Counted from the first letter of the stretch, positions 16,548 through 26,409 are shown. The stretch is 64,000 nt of DNA from Corynebacterium marinum DSM 44953 (GCF_000835165.1 NZ_CP007790.1:2294001-2358000); one strand, 5' to 3'. The notes: a model not told the origin generated them from the sequence alone. Translations and numbers: made by a program.

Positions 16548-17774
16548 GTGACGGCTGAGCGCCCCCGCCCCCTCCCCCTGCCCGGCACGCAGCACTCCGT
16601 GAACCCCAAGAAAATTCCCGCCGAACGGGACTTCGTCGCCCTCTCCACGTTCGGCGCCTCGGCGCGCTGGACCGTGGTCGCCGCGGCCGTGCTGCTGATG
16701 ATCACGTCGATCTACCTCATCCTCGACGGCGCGCAGGGCATCGGAGCCGGCCCTATTTCGCACCTTTTCGATCTGGCCACCAACCCCCTCATCGGCCTGC
16801 TCATCGGCGTCCTCGCCACCGCGTCAATCCAGTCCTCGACCACCATCACCACGCTGACTGTCGCCGCGGTGGGCACCGGCGGAGTCTCGGTGCCCGTGGC
16901 CATCCCGATCATCCTCGGCGCGAACATCGGCACGACGATCACGGCGTCGATAGTCTCCTTCAGCTACATCGGCCACCGGGCGAACTTCCGCAGGGCTTTC
17001 ACCTCCGCCTCCCTGCACACGTGGTTCAACGTCACCTTCGTGGCGATCGCCTTCATCCTGGAATCACTCTTCCACCCGTTGCAGCGGATCACGGGCAGCG
17101 TCTCCGACTCGTTGGTGGGCGAAGGTGCCACCAGCACCGGCCGCGGCCTGTTCACCGTGTTCGCCCCGTTCATCGAAAACGTCGGCGCCGACGGGTTCCT
17201 CGGGGCATTCCTGCCCCACCGGGTCGCCTCCGTGGTGAGCATCCTGCTGGGCACCGCCCTGGTCCTCGCCGCCGTGCGCATCCTCAACTCGCAGCTCTCG
17301 ATTCTCACCGCCGCCGCCACCCGCACCATGCTCGAACGCGCCTCCGGCGCCTCGGACGCGCTGGGAGTCCTGTCCGGAAGCGTGATCACGGCGGCCGTGC
17401 AGGCCTCCTCCGTCACGGTGTCCTCGCTGCTGCCTTTCGCGGTGTCGAAGTCCCTGAAGCTGCGCGAGATCCTCGCCATCACCCTCGGCGCGAACGTCGG
17501 CACCACCCTCATGGCGCTGCTCACCGCCCTGGCCGTCCCCGGCGCCCTCGGCCCCTACGCCGTGCAGGCCGCTCTGGTGCACGTCACGTTCAACACCATG
17601 GGCGCGCTGCTGATACTGCTCGTCTCCCCGCTGCGGGAATGGGTCATCCGCCTGGCAGAGCTCTCCGGCAGACTCGCGGCCCGGGGTTACTCCGTCGCCG
17701 CCGGCACCATGTTCGCCGGCTATTTCCTCATCCCGGCGGTCATCGTGGTGGTGTACACGCTGCTCACCGGTTAA
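16548..17774 (+). CDS. Na/Pi cotransporter family protein
   Basis: 408 residues, 8-9 predicted membrane segments, of the NptA/PNaS family. It has the inverted-repeat signature: SIQSSTTITT with GANIGTTITA in the first half, and VQASSVTVSS with GANVGTTLMA in the second. These form the Na+ and phosphate site. There is no PhoU domain at the C-terminus, unlike longer bacterial members. GTG 16548 follows GGGGTGAG. A -10 like TAGATT (about 16491-16496) may drive it. It converges with the ABC permease gene with seven bases between. Confidence 0.88.
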   Translation: MTAERPRPLPLPGTQHSVNPKKIPAERDFVALSTFGASARWTVVAAAVLLMITSIYLILDGAQGIGAGPISHLFDLATNPLIGLLIGVLATASIQSSTTITTLTVAAVGTGGVSVPVAIPIILGANIGTTITASIVSFSYIGHRANFRRAFTSASLHTWFNVTFVAIAFILESLFHPLQRITGSVSDSLVGEGATSTGRGLFTVFAPFIENVGADGFLGAFLPHRVASVVSILLGTALVLAAVRILNSQLSILTAAATRTMLERASGASDALGVLSGSVITAAVQASSVTVSSLLPFAVSKSLKLREILAITLGANVGTTLMALLTALAVPGALGPYAVQAALVHVTFNTMGALLILLVSPLREWVIRLAELSGRLAARGYSVAAGTMFAGYFLIPAVIVVVYTLLTG

Positions 17775-17781
17775 CACCGGG

Positions 17782-18543
17782 TCAGGCGTCCCGGCGCTGC
17801 AGCACCACCACTCCCGCAGCCCACGCCACCACAGCCCAGAGCAGGAAGAACGCGCCGGAGCCCTTAACATCCCAGGGCACCCCGTCCAGGGCAAAATCGT
17901 TGACGAAGGCGTTAAGGTTCTCGAAGGGCAGGAACCCCACGATGTCCTGCCCCACCTTCGGGACCACCCGGAAAATCTGCTCCAGCCCCATGAACCAGAT
18001 GAGCATGAGCGCCACGCTGCCCGCCGTCTGCCGCAGCAGGAGCGCCACACCCTGGCTGATCATGACGATCATCGCCGCCGCCGCGGGGTAGACCCACAGA
18101 ATCTCCGCCGCCGCCGCATCTTCGAAAGGCACGAACATCGCCGCCGCCGACTCCGGTGCCATCGCCTTCGCCAGGAAAAAGCCGGCGACCACCACGAGAA
18201 ACGTCAACGCCGCCGCGAAAGCCGCGTACAACAGCAGCTTCGCCAGTGCCACGGTCCAGCGCCGGGGCGTGGCCAGGTAGGTCGCCGACTGGAGGTGGTA
18301 GCGGTATTCCGTGGTCACCAGCATGATCGACTGGATCATGAGCACCGGGAATCCGATGAGGAAGACGGCCGCCACCACTGAGGAGGCCCACAGGGTGGGG
18401 AACCCGCCCTCCGCCTCCAGGGTCGTGGTGCCGGTGAGCGCCGCCCAGCCGAGCCCGATGACGATGAACAGGAGGGTGGTCCACCAGAAGGACGCAGTGG
18501 TCCGCAGCTTCGTGAACTCCGCCGCCAACGTGTTGAGGAACAT
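17782..18543 (-). CDS. ABC-2 type exporter permease
   Basis: 253 residues with six predicted membrane helices. It starts with a cytoplasmic EFTKLRTTASFWW segment, typical of ABC-2 permeases, and has a TTEYRYHLQSATYLATPRRW loop that matches the EYR...T..TPRR region of drug or lantibiotic-immunity exporters. It lies three bases downstream of its ATPase gene and forms a two-gene exporter with it. The substrate is unknown. Confidence 0.87.
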   Translation of the reverse strand: MFLNTLAAEFTKLRTTASFWWTTLLFIVIGLGWAALTGTTTLEAEGGFPTLWASSVVAAVFLIGFPVLMIQSIMLVTTEYRYHLQSATYLATPRRWTVALAKLLLYAAFAAALTFLVVVAGFFLAKAMAPESAAAMFVPFEDAAAAEILWVYPAAAAMIVMISQGVALLLRQTAGSVALMLIWFMGLEQIFRVVPKVGQDIVGFLPFENLNAFVNDFALDGVPWDVKGSGAFFLLWAVVAWAAGVVVLQRRDA

Positions 18544-18546
18544 TGA

Positions 18547-19461
18547 CTAACCCGCCGCCTTCCGCGCGTGGTACTGCACCGCAGCGCCCGTGGAATCCAT
18601 GAACGCATCCTCCAGCGACGCCTGCCGCATCGACAGTTCCTGCAGACGGAACCCCCCGGTGAACGCCAGCGAGCCCACCTGCTCGGTGGTGGCGTCCGCC
18701 ACCTCGAGCGCCGGCCCGGGTACCTGCACCGGGCTGAGCCCGGCGCGGGTGAGATGCTCCGCGAACTCCGCCAGACGTTCGCTGCGAACCACCACCGTCG
18801 ACGCCGAATGCTCCCGGATGAACTCCGCCGTCGAGGTGTCCGCCACCAGCCGCCCGCGGCCGATGACGATGAGCCGGTCGGCGGTCAGCGCCATCTCGGA
18901 GAGCAGGTGAGAGGAAATGAACACCGTCCGTCCCTCCGCCGCCAGCGCCTTGAGCAGGTCTCGTACCCAGCGGATCCCCTCCGGGTCGAGACCGTTGACC
19001 GGTTCGTCCAGGACGAGGATCTTCGGGTCGCCCAGCAAGGCCGCGGCGAGCCCCAGGCGCTGCCCCATGCCGAGGGAGAAACCCCCGGTCTTCTTGCGGG
19101 CGACATCCGTCAGGCCCACCAGCCCCAGCACCTCGTCCACCCGCTCCGGCGGGATACCGTTGGACTGCGCCAGCCACCGCAGATGATTCGCGGCGGTGCG
19201 GTTGGGGTGGACCGCTTTCGCGTCGAGAAGCGAACCGACCACGGTGAGGGGACGGCGGAGGTCGCGGTAGGGGCGGGCGTCGACCAGCGCGGTGCCCGAG
19301 GTCGGGGCATCCAGGCCGACGATCATCCGCATGGTGGTCGACTTGCCCGCCCCGTTGGGACCGAGGAACCCGGTGACAATGCCGGGCTGCACCGTGAAGG
19401 TGAGGTCCTCGACGGCCCGAACCGGACCATAGTCCTTGGTCAGAGCTTCAACGTGGATCAT
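18547..19461 (-). CDS. ABC exporter ATP-binding protein
   Basis: 304 residues. Motifs in order: Walker A GPNGAGKST (about 35-43), the Q-loop region (here VGSLLDAKAVHPNRTA), the signature FSLGMGQR, Walker B ILVLDEP and a switch His in FISSHLL. A C-terminal about 90-residue domain is typical of BcrA/CcmA-like drug exporter ATPases. It energises the adjacent ABC-2 permease. ATG 19461 is chosen because it starts the canonical MIHVEALTK strand and follows GGTGGAG. Bacitracin or lantibiotic-type resistance is possible but not shown. Confidence 0.9.
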   Translation of the reverse strand: MIHVEALTKDYGPVRAVEDLTFTVQPGIVTGFLGPNGAGKSTTMRMIVGLDAPTSGTALVDARPYRDLRRPLTVVGSLLDAKAVHPNRTAANHLRWLAQSNGIPPERVDEVLGLVGLTDVARKKTGGFSLGMGQRLGLAAALLGDPKILVLDEPVNGLDPEGIRWVRDLLKALAAEGRTVFISSHLLSEMALTADRLIVIGRGRLVADTSTAEFIREHSASTVVVRSERLAEFAEHLTRAGLSPVQVPGPALEVADATTEQVGSLAFTGGFRLQELSMRQASLEDAFMDSTGAAVQYHARKAAG

Positions 19462-19493
19462 GTTCTCCACCCTGCCACAGCATCCGGGGACAT

Positions 19494-20000
19494 CTAGGGA
19501 CGGAGCCTGCCAATTTCCTGAACAAGTCCCGGGAGCGCATCGGCGAAGGCGGGCATGAGCGGCAGCTCCCCGATCTTCGACAGCGGCACCCACCGCAGGT
19601 CGAGGGATTCTTCGTTGCCGAACGTCTTCAGCGTCCGCCCCGACACCGTCCGGGCGAGGACGGTCGTGTACGTCCATCCGCCGGCGAGCTCCGGCTGGCG
19701 CGGATCCGCCGGGTACGGCCCCGCGGTGACCACCTCCCCGAGCACCTCGACGAGCGACGGGTCGATGGAGCACTCCTCCACCGTCTCCCTCACCGCGGCG
19801 TCCGCCGTCGACTCGTGCGAGTCACGCGCGCCGCCCGGCAACGCCCACGTGCCGCCGTTGTTCGTCCACACCGCACGGTGCTGCATCAGCACCATCGGGT
19901 CCTCGCCGCCGGCCAGGAGCATGAGCCCCGCCGCGCCGTGGCGGCCCCACACCTTCACGCCGCCGGGACCTGCGGCCCACCCGTTTCCGTCACCGTTCAT
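19494..20000 (-). CDS. Nudix hydrolase (MutT-like)
   Basis: 168 residues. The Nudix box runs GGARDSHESTADAAVRETVEE plus CSI, matching G-x5-E-x7-REUxEExGU except for Ser in place of the last Gly. Family members hydrolyse nucleoside diphosphates linked to another moiety. The position next to glnX-glnH-pknG matches mutT3 of M. tuberculosis. TACGCT, 7 bases before ATG 20000, predicts a leaderless message divergent from glnX. Confidence 0.9.
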   Translation of the reverse strand: MNGDGNGWAAGPGGVKVWGRHGAAGLMLLAGGEDPMVLMQHRAVWTNNGGTWALPGGARDSHESTADAAVRETVEECSIDPSLVEVLGEVVTAGPYPADPRQPELAGGWTYTTVLARTVSGRTLKTFGNEESLDLRWVPLSKIGELPLMPAFADALPGLVQEIGRLRP

Positions 20001-20102
20001 GTTCTCGAGCGTAGTCGGCGCGGGGGGGGGAGCATTCCGGGGGACACGGGCGCGGCCCGGCCGGGGGCGGGTCGGACATGGCGCAGCACACACCAGGCGG
20101 GT

Positions 20103-20108
20103 TATCAT
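20103..20108 (+). promoter_or_regulatory. -10 element of the glnX-glnH-pknG operon
   Basis: TATCAT ends six bases before the glnX ATG (20115), so transcription should begin at or next to the start codon. The other two genes follow with 1- and 4-base overlaps and no separate promoter is evident. Confidence 0.5.
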
Positions 20109-20114
20109 GTGGTA

Positions 20115-21710
20115 ATGACCGGCGCGACGGAAACCCCTGATCCAGCGCAGCCAGATACGGGGGCGGAACCTGTGCGCCCCTCGGAGCGGGTCTTCTCCGG
20201 CCCGGCGGGCACCCTGCTGCACTACCGTCGGACCCGACTGCGCAACCAGGCTTCCGACGCCCCCCGGAAGGAGGCGGCGGAGGATGACGCCGCCGACGTC
20301 CCCGAGGACACCCGGGACCACTGGCTCGACGAGGTCACCTCCGACGATGACCACCAGCACCGCGGCATGTGGGCCCGCACCAGGACCACGTTCGCGGTGC
20401 CCTACCTGTGGTTCCGCCGCGTCTTCGCCTTCCTGGTCACCACTCCCGGAAAGCTCGTGGGCATCTCCGTCATCCTGTCCATGTCGATCTTCGCCGCCGG
20501 CTACTCCATGTCCCAGTCCTCCTCCGAGCGGGAGTCGGAACTCGACTTCCTGCTGACCACCACCGAGCCCATGAGCTACGCGGCGCACAACCTCTACACC
20601 TCCCTGTCGCTGGCGGACACCATCGCCACCACCGGATTCGTGCAGGCCGGCGTGGAATCCGCCGGCACCCGCGCCCGGTACAACGCCGCCGTCGACCGGG
20701 CCATGGTGTCGGCCACGGAGTCCGCCGCGGGCATCTCCCCCTCCGACGGGGAGACCCTCCAGCTCATCGCGGACATCGAACGGCAGATCCCCGTCTACAC
20801 GGGGCTGGTGGAGACCGCGCGCACGAACAACCGCATGGGTAACCCCGTGGGCGTCGCGTACATGGCCGAGGCGTCCTCCCTCATGCGCGAAACGATCCTG
20901 CCTGCGGCAGCCCGCCTGTTCAGCCTCACTTCGACCGAGGTGCGGAACCAGCAGAACCAGCTCACCCGTCCGCAGTGGGTGCCCCTGTCCGGTCTGCTCG
21001 CCGCGGCACTCTTCCTGGTCGTCGCACAGTGGCTGCTGTGGCGCATGACCCGCCGCCGGCTCAACCGGGGCTTCCTCGTCGCCACCGCGCTCATGCTCAT
21101 CGCGGTGGTCTGGGTCTCCGCCTCCAACTTCGGCACCTGGCAGGCCGGCACACGCGGCTTCGAGGAGGCGTCCATGCCGTGGGACTCGCTGACCGCGTCG
21201 CGGATCCAGGCGCAGCAGGCCCGGACCTCGGAAACCCTGGCCCTGGTCCGTCGGCAGTCGGTCACGGACAGCAACATCTCCTTCGAAGCGACCGCCGACG
21301 CCGTCACCGTCGCGCTGAACGACTTCGAGCAGGCACAGGGGCACAACCCCAACGCCTCCAGTGCCAACCGCATGCAGATCACGGAGGCCCGCTCAGCGCT
21401 CGCGGACTGGGAGGCCGCCCACGAACGCTTCACCTCGGCCATGACCAACGGGAATTACCCCGAGGCGGTCCGCCTCGCCACCACCACGACACTCATTCCC
21501 GGCTCCCCCGCCACCTCCGCCGCGGCCTACGACCGCCTCGACGGCGCCTTGTCGCGCCTCATCGCCGACGCCCGCTCATCCATGCGCGCCTACATCAACG
21601 ACGGCCTCGCGGCCACCAAGCTGGTCTCCACCGCGGTGCTGCTGCTGTCCGTCCTGGCCATCATCTCCGTGTGGCTCGGCGTGCGCCCCCGTCTGCAGGA
21701 GTACCTGTGA
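20115..21710 (+). CDS. glnX: Four-helix membrane protein of the GlnH-PknG signalling operon
   Basis: 531 residues. A charged cytoplasmic N-terminus of about 110 residues is followed by a helix (LVGISVILSMSIFAAGY), a large predicted extracytoplasmic helical domain, two central helices (LLAAALFLVVAQWLLW and FLVATALMLIAVVWVS), a second extracellular domain and a last helix (VSTAVLLLSVLAIISVWLG). The topology is like that of a sensor with paired extracellular helical domains. In C. glutamicum and M. tuberculosis GlnX is thought to relay amino-acid binding by GlnH to PknG, which controls OdhI/GarA and 2-oxoglutarate dehydrogenase. The stop overlaps the glnH ATG by one base. Confidence 0.9.
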   Translation: MTGATETPDPAQPDTGAEPVRPSERVFSGPAGTLLHYRRTRLRNQASDAPRKEAAEDDAADVPEDTRDHWLDEVTSDDDHQHRGMWARTRTTFAVPYLWFRRVFAFLVTTPGKLVGISVILSMSIFAAGYSMSQSSSERESELDFLLTTTEPMSYAAHNLYTSLSLADTIATTGFVQAGVESAGTRARYNAAVDRAMVSATESAAGISPSDGETLQLIADIERQIPVYTGLVETARTNNRMGNPVGVAYMAEASSLMRETILPAAARLFSLTSTEVRNQQNQLTRPQWVPLSGLLAAALFLVVAQWLLWRMTRRRLNRGFLVATALMLIAVVWVSASNFGTWQAGTRGFEEASMPWDSLTASRIQAQQARTSETLALVRRQSVTDSNISFEATADAVTVALNDFEQAQGHNPNASSANRMQITEARSALADWEAAHERFTSAMTNGNYPEAVRLATTTTLIPGSPATSAAAYDRLDGALSRLIADARSSMRAYINDGLAATKLVSTAVLLLSVLAIISVWLGVRPRLQEYL

Positions 21711-22744
21711 TGCGCCGATTCCCGCTCCTCCTCGCGGCCGCTCTCCTGCTGAGCAGTTGTTCCCTGCCCGGCCTCGATCTCCCGCGCGACCCTGCGGGCC
21801 CGGACCCCGCCCAGCCCGCCCGGCCCCTGGCGCAGGCCTACGGACCGCCGCTGCCCGACGGCGCGACCGTGGAGGAGCCCGGCGAACAGGAACCCCGCGA
21901 GATCAACACCTGGGACATCACCGGTTCGCTACGGCCGGAACCGGGCGAGGTCAACCTGGAGGAGACCATCCCCCGCATCATGGAACGCGGCCGCATCATC
22001 GTCGGTGTCGACCAGTCCCAGAACCTGCTGAGCTACCGCGACGGAGTGACAGGAGAACTCCGGGGCTTCGAGGTCGACCTCGCCCGGGAAATTTCCCGCG
22101 ACATCTTCGGCGATCCCGACCGCGTCGACTTCCGCTTCGTCGAATCCTCCTCGCGCGTCGAGGCGCTGGCCCACCGTGAAGTCGACATGATCATCCGCAC
22201 CATGACCGTCACCCGCACCCGCCAGCAGGACGTCGCCTTCTCCACCCCGTACCTGACCAGCGACTCCCGCCTGCTGGTGATGCGCAACTCCGACATCGAG
22301 GACGTGAGCCAGCTGCCCGGCCGCACCGTGTGCGTCACCGACGGTTCGACCGCGTTGGAGAAGGCCCGGATGTACGCCCCGCAGTCCAGGATCCTCAAGA
22401 CCCGCAGCTGGGCCGACTGCCTCGTCGCGCTCCAGCAGAACCAGACCGACGCGATCCTCTCCGACGACACCATCCTCTCCGGCATCGCCGCCCAGGACCC
22501 CTACACCACCATCATCGGCAGCTCGCTGGCCTCCGAGTCCTACGCCGTCGCCATGCCCATCCCCGGCGACGAGTACGACTCCTCCGGCCTCATCCGGCAG
22601 GTCAACACCACCATTGAAAGGATCCGCGAGGACGGGACGTGGTGGCGCCTCTACGACCGGTGGTTCGCCGTGTACCTGGCGACCTCCGGCCCGCCACCCC
22701 TGTCCTACCGCCCCGAGGCCGCCGCCCAGGAGGAGACACCGTGA
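21710..22744 (+). CDS. glnH: Lipoprotein amino-acid-binding protein
   Basis: 344 residues. The signal peptide has a lipobox, LLLSSC, with Cys 17 as the probable lipid anchor. A Pro-rich linker precedes a periplasmic-binding fold (SBP_bac_3): IIVGVDQSQNLLSY, LRGFEVDLAREIS, VDMIIRTMTVTRTRQQDVAFSTPY and WADCLVALQQNQTDAILSD. It is probably a sensor for Asp/Glu-type amino acids signalling through GlnX to PknG rather than an importer component, since no permease is adjacent. The stop overlaps the pknG GTG (GTGA). Confidence 0.92.
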   Translation: MRRFPLLLAAALLLSSCSLPGLDLPRDPAGPDPAQPARPLAQAYGPPLPDGATVEEPGEQEPREINTWDITGSLRPEPGEVNLEETIPRIMERGRIIVGVDQSQNLLSYRDGVTGELRGFEVDLAREISRDIFGDPDRVDFRFVESSSRVEALAHREVDMIIRTMTVTRTRQQDVAFSTPYLTSDSRLLVMRNSDIEDVSQLPGRTVCVTDGSTALEKARMYAPQSRILKTRSWADCLVALQQNQTDAILSDDTILSGIAAQDPYTTIIGSSLASESYAVAMPIPGDEYDSSGLIRQVNTTIERIREDGTWWRLYDRWFAVYLATSGPPPLSYRPEAAAQEETP

Positions 22745-25167
22745 ACGACCGCGAGCTCAATTTCCCCGGGGACCTCCCCGAATCGCTGGAGCCCAGCGGC
22801 ACCCAGTCGGTCCACTTCGATCCCTTCGCCGACGACGATGACGAGATCGACCCCGGGATCGACCCCGGGATCTCCGCGCTGATCGCTGACCTGGGCCAAC
22901 TCCGCGACCAGCACGACGCGCAGGCCACCCATGCGACGGCGGTCGGCACGGTGGGCACGGTGGCGGGCGTCGGCCCGGCCACTGCACCGACTGCCGCCTC
23001 CAAACGGGACGACACCTCCGCCCGGGCCCGCCAACTCGCTCTGTCCACCTTCCGACAGCGCCGCGGAACCGAGCGCGGCGACCGCTCCATCGCCGACGGC
23101 ATGGTCGAGCTGCCCTTCGTCGTCCCCACCCGGCCGGAGGACGCGCTGCAGGATCCCGCCGAAGCTACGGGGGTCCCCGCCCCGCAGCTGAAGCCCGGTG
23201 ACATCGTGGCCAGCCAGTACGAGATACTGGGTGTCATCGCGCACGGCGGCATGGGATGGATCTACCTGGCCAACGACCATTTCGTCTCCGAACGCCTGGT
23301 CGTGCTCAAGGGGCTGCAGTCGGAGAAGTCCTCCGACGAGCAGGGGGCCGCCGTCGCCGAACGGGAGTTCCTCGCGGACATCACGCACCCCGGCATCGTG
23401 AAGATCTACAACTTCATCGACGACCCGCGGGTGCCCGGCGGGTTCATCGTCATGGAGTACGTGGGCGGGCCCTCGCTGCGCAGCCGCCGCAACGAGCAAC
23501 CCGACCGTGCCCTGCCCATTGACCTGGCGATCGGCTACATCATCGAGATCCTGCCCGCCCTGGACTACCTCCACTCCCGCGGCGTCGTCTACAACGACCT
23601 CAAGCCCGACAACATCGTGGTCACCGAGGACCAGGTCAAACTCATCGACCTGGGAGCGGTGTCGGGCATCGGCGCCTACGGCTTCATCTACGGCACCAAG
23701 GGTTTCCAGGCCCCCGAAGTCGCCTCCCACGGCCCTTCCGTAGCCAGCGACATCTACACCATCGGCCGCACTCTTGCCTCCTTGACCATCCGGCTGCCGA
23801 AGGGCGACACCGGCGCCTACCTGCCCGGCCTGCCCACGCCCGGTGAGGAACCGTTGTTCCGCAAGCATCTGAGCTACTACCGGCTGCTGCGCCGCTGCAC
23901 CGCCGAGGATCCCGCGCGGCGTTTCCGTGACGTCGACGAGCTGTCCACCCAGCTCCACGGCGTCCTGCGCGAGGTGATCGCCGTACGCTCCGGGCTGCAG
24001 TTCCCCGCCCAGCACTCGTTGTTCTCCCCGCAGCGAACCACATTCGGCACCAAGCACCTGGTTTTCCGCACCGACCAGCTCATCGACGGCATCGACCGCA
24101 CTGTCCGCATCACCGCCCCCGAGGTCGTCTCCGCCCTACCCGCCCCGCTGATCGACCGCAGCGACGTCGGCGCCGCCATGCTCTCCGGTTCCTCCTACAC
24201 CGAACCGCAGGAGGCGCTGGAGACCCTGCGCCAGGCGATGAAGACCAACGACTACGAGAATTCCGCGGAGATTCCGCTCGGCGTGGTCCGCGCGATGCTC
24301 GACCTCGGCTTCACCGGCCAGGCCCGCACCTGGCTCAGCTCGCTGGAGGGGCGTCTCGGACATGACTGGCGTTTCCAGTGGTACTCCGGCGTCACCGCCC
24401 TGCTTCTCGACGACTACGCCAACGCCCAGCAGCATTTCGCCGAGGTCCTCAGCCTCCTCCCCGGCGAGGCCGCCCCCAAACTGGCGCTGGCGGCCGTCGA
24501 CGAGCTCATCCTCCAGCACCTGGGCCACCACCACGCCGCCCTGCTCCCGGAGAAGCTCGCCCGCTCCGCCTCGCTGCTGAGCACCAGTCTGGAGACCGTC
24601 GACGCAGACGTCTTCGCCGGCTTCAACCCCACGTGGACCCACATCACCCAGGACCCGGCCATCCTGCGTTTCAACACCATCGGCCTGTACGGGCTCGTGT
24701 GGGCGACCAACCCCACCACCGTGTCCTCCGCCTTCGGGCTGGCCCGTCAGCTGATGGCTGAAGGCCAGATCGAAATGGCGGTAGCCGCCCTCGACCGGGT
24801 CCCGCAGGCCTCCCGCCACCACCGCATGGCCCAGCTGACGACCATCCTCCAGCTCATCTCCGGAGGCCTCACCGAGTCGCGGATCCGGCGCGCCGCCCGC
24901 CGGCTCGAGGAGATCCCCACCAACGAACCGCGGTTCCTGCAGATCAAGATCGCCGTCATGTCCGCCGGCCTGAACTTTCTCCGAGACGCCGACGTCGAAT
25001 CCGCGGCCTCCCCCAACGACCTCTTCGACTACCCCTTCACCCAGCGCGGCCTGCGCTACGGCCTCGCCTACACCCTGCGGCAGCAGGCGCGGCAGGCCCC
25101 GTTCGCCCGGCACCGGTACGCGCTGGTGGACCTGGCGAATCAGGTGCGGCCGGTGACGTGGTTCTGA
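22741..25167 (+). CDS. pknG: Serine/threonine protein kinase G
   Basis: 808 residues. An acidic and low-complexity N-terminus (1-150) lacks the CxxC pairs of the rubredoxin domain found in mycobacterial PknG. The kinase domain (about 160-430) has the glycine loop HGGMGWIY, Lys 190, YNDLKPDN (non-RD catalytic loop, Asp 286) and DLG at 303. The C-terminal half is a helical TPR domain. Family role: phosphorylates the FHA protein OdhI/GarA, relieving inhibition of 2-oxoglutarate dehydrogenase so that carbon flows away from glutamate. GTG 22741 overlaps the glnH stop; the open frame upstream lies inside glnH. Regulation is likely by GlnH-GlnX. Confidence 0.95.
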   Translation: MNDRELNFPGDLPESLEPSGTQSVHFDPFADDDDEIDPGIDPGISALIADLGQLRDQHDAQATHATAVGTVGTVAGVGPATAPTAASKRDDTSARARQLALSTFRQRRGTERGDRSIADGMVELPFVVPTRPEDALQDPAEATGVPAPQLKPGDIVASQYEILGVIAHGGMGWIYLANDHFVSERLVVLKGLQSEKSSDEQGAAVAEREFLADITHPGIVKIYNFIDDPRVPGGFIVMEYVGGPSLRSRRNEQPDRALPIDLAIGYIIEILPALDYLHSRGVVYNDLKPDNIVVTEDQVKLIDLGAVSGIGAYGFIYGTKGFQAPEVASHGPSVASDIYTIGRTLASLTIRLPKGDTGAYLPGLPTPGEEPLFRKHLSYYRLLRRCTAEDPARRFRDVDELSTQLHGVLREVIAVRSGLQFPAQHSLFSPQRTTFGTKHLVFRTDQLIDGIDRTVRITAPEVVSALPAPLIDRSDVGAAMLSGSSYTEPQEALETLRQAMKTNDYENSAEIPLGVVRAMLDLGFTGQARTWLSSLEGRLGHDWRFQWYSGVTALLLDDYANAQQHFAEVLSLLPGEAAPKLALAAVDELILQHLGHHHAALLPEKLARSASLLSTSLETVDADVFAGFNPTWTHITQDPAILRFNTIGLYGLVWATNPTTVSSAFGLARQLMAEGQIEMAVAALDRVPQASRHHRMAQLTTILQLISGGLTESRIRRAARRLEEIPTNEPRFLQIKIAVMSAGLNFLRDADVESAASPNDLFDYPFTQRGLRYGLAYTLRQQARQAPFARHRYALVDLANQVRPVTWF

Positions 25168-25205
25168 CTGCGCACACCCGTTCATTATTCATTCATCACA
25201 CGTAG

Positions 25206-26356
25206 GCCCACGAGGGTGGGAAACTCTCCATCAATTCCACCCGGCCGTTGAAGGACATGCGGGACCTCTCGCTGGCATACACCCCGGGTGTGGCCACCGT
25301 CTGCCAGGCGATAGCCGAGGACCCGGCCGTCGCCCGGCCCCACACCGGCGTCGGCAACACCGTCGCCGTCATCTCGGACGGCAGCGCCGTCCTGGGCCTG
25401 GGCTACATCGGACCGCAGGCCTCCCTTCCGGTCATGGAGGGCAAGGCCCAGCTGTTCAACGCTTTCGCCGACCTGAAGGCAGTGCCCCTGGTGCTCGACA
25501 TCCGCGACGTCGACGAGCTGGTCGACACCATCGCCGCCCTCGCCCCCTCCTTCGGCGGCATCAACCTCGAGGACATCTCCGCCCCCCGGTGCTTCGAGGT
25601 CGAACGCAAGCTGATCGAACGCCTCGACATCCCCGTGATGCACGACGATCAGCACGGCACCGCGGTGGTCCTGCTCGCCGCGCTCCGCAACGCCGCCGGA
25701 CTGCTCAACCGTGACTTCGCGGACCTGCGTGTCGTCCTCTCCGGCGCCGGGGCCGCCGGCATCGCCTCCGTGAACATGCTTCTCGACGCCGGCGTCCGCG
25801 ATATCGTCGTCCTCGACTCCCGCGGCGTCATTCACGCCGACCGTGCCGACCTCACCCCCGTCAAACAGGCACTGGCCGAGAAGACCAACCCGCGTGGCGT
25901 CACGGGCGGCGTCAACGACGCCTTCACCGACGCCGACACCTTCATCGGGCTGTCGGGCGGGTCCATCGGAGAGGAGGCCCTGCAGCTGATGGCTCCGGAG
26001 CCGATCCTGTTCCCCTCGCCAACCCGACCCCGGAGATCGACCCCGAGCTGTCCCGCCGGTACGGGGCCGTCGTGGCCACCGGCCGCAGCGACCTGCCGAA
26101 CCAGATCAACAACGTCCTGGTATTCCCCGGCATCTTCCACGGCGCCCTCGCCGCAGACGCCACCGCCATCACCGGGGAGATGAAGCCGGCTGCCTCCCGC
26201 GCCATCGCGGACATCGTCGGAAACGACCTCGCGGCGGGGTACATCGTCCCCTCGCCGCTGGATCCGCGGGTGGCACCGGCCGTGAGCGCCGCGGTTCAGG
26301 CCGCGGCCCTGGGCGGAGGCCACCTCCCGACGCGCGAAGACCCGCGATCAGCGTGA
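25206..26356 (+). pseudogene. Malic enzyme, 5'-truncated and frameshifted
   Basis: The sequence encodes most of an NAD(P)-malic enzyme: AHEGGKLSINSTRPLKDMRD, SLAYTPGVA (catalytic Tyr), LEDISAPRCFEVE, DDQHGTA and the SGAGAAGIA nucleotide loop. Two lesions are visible. The frame is preceded directly by TAG (25203-25205), so about 20 N-terminal residues are missing unless TTG 25248 or ATG 25257 is used. At 26012-26015 a C run is one base short; adding one C restores LANPTPEI and the frame to TGA 26354-26356. The product would oxidatively decarboxylate malate to pyruvate. A sequencing error could explain the frameshift but not the 5' loss. Confidence 0.85.
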
Positions 26357-26366
26357 TCGCGGGTCT
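26338..26366. terminator. Bidirectional hairpin between malic enzyme remnant and ackA
   Basis: AGACCCGCGATCA and TGATCGCGGGTCT form a perfect 13-bp stem with a GCG loop. The malic enzyme stop codon lies in the second arm. It separates convergent genes; there is no long T-run. Confidence 0.75.
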
Positions 26367-26409
26367 CTGTGCCACGGGCCCCCGCGGGACCGGGCCCGGG
26401 TGGAAGGGC

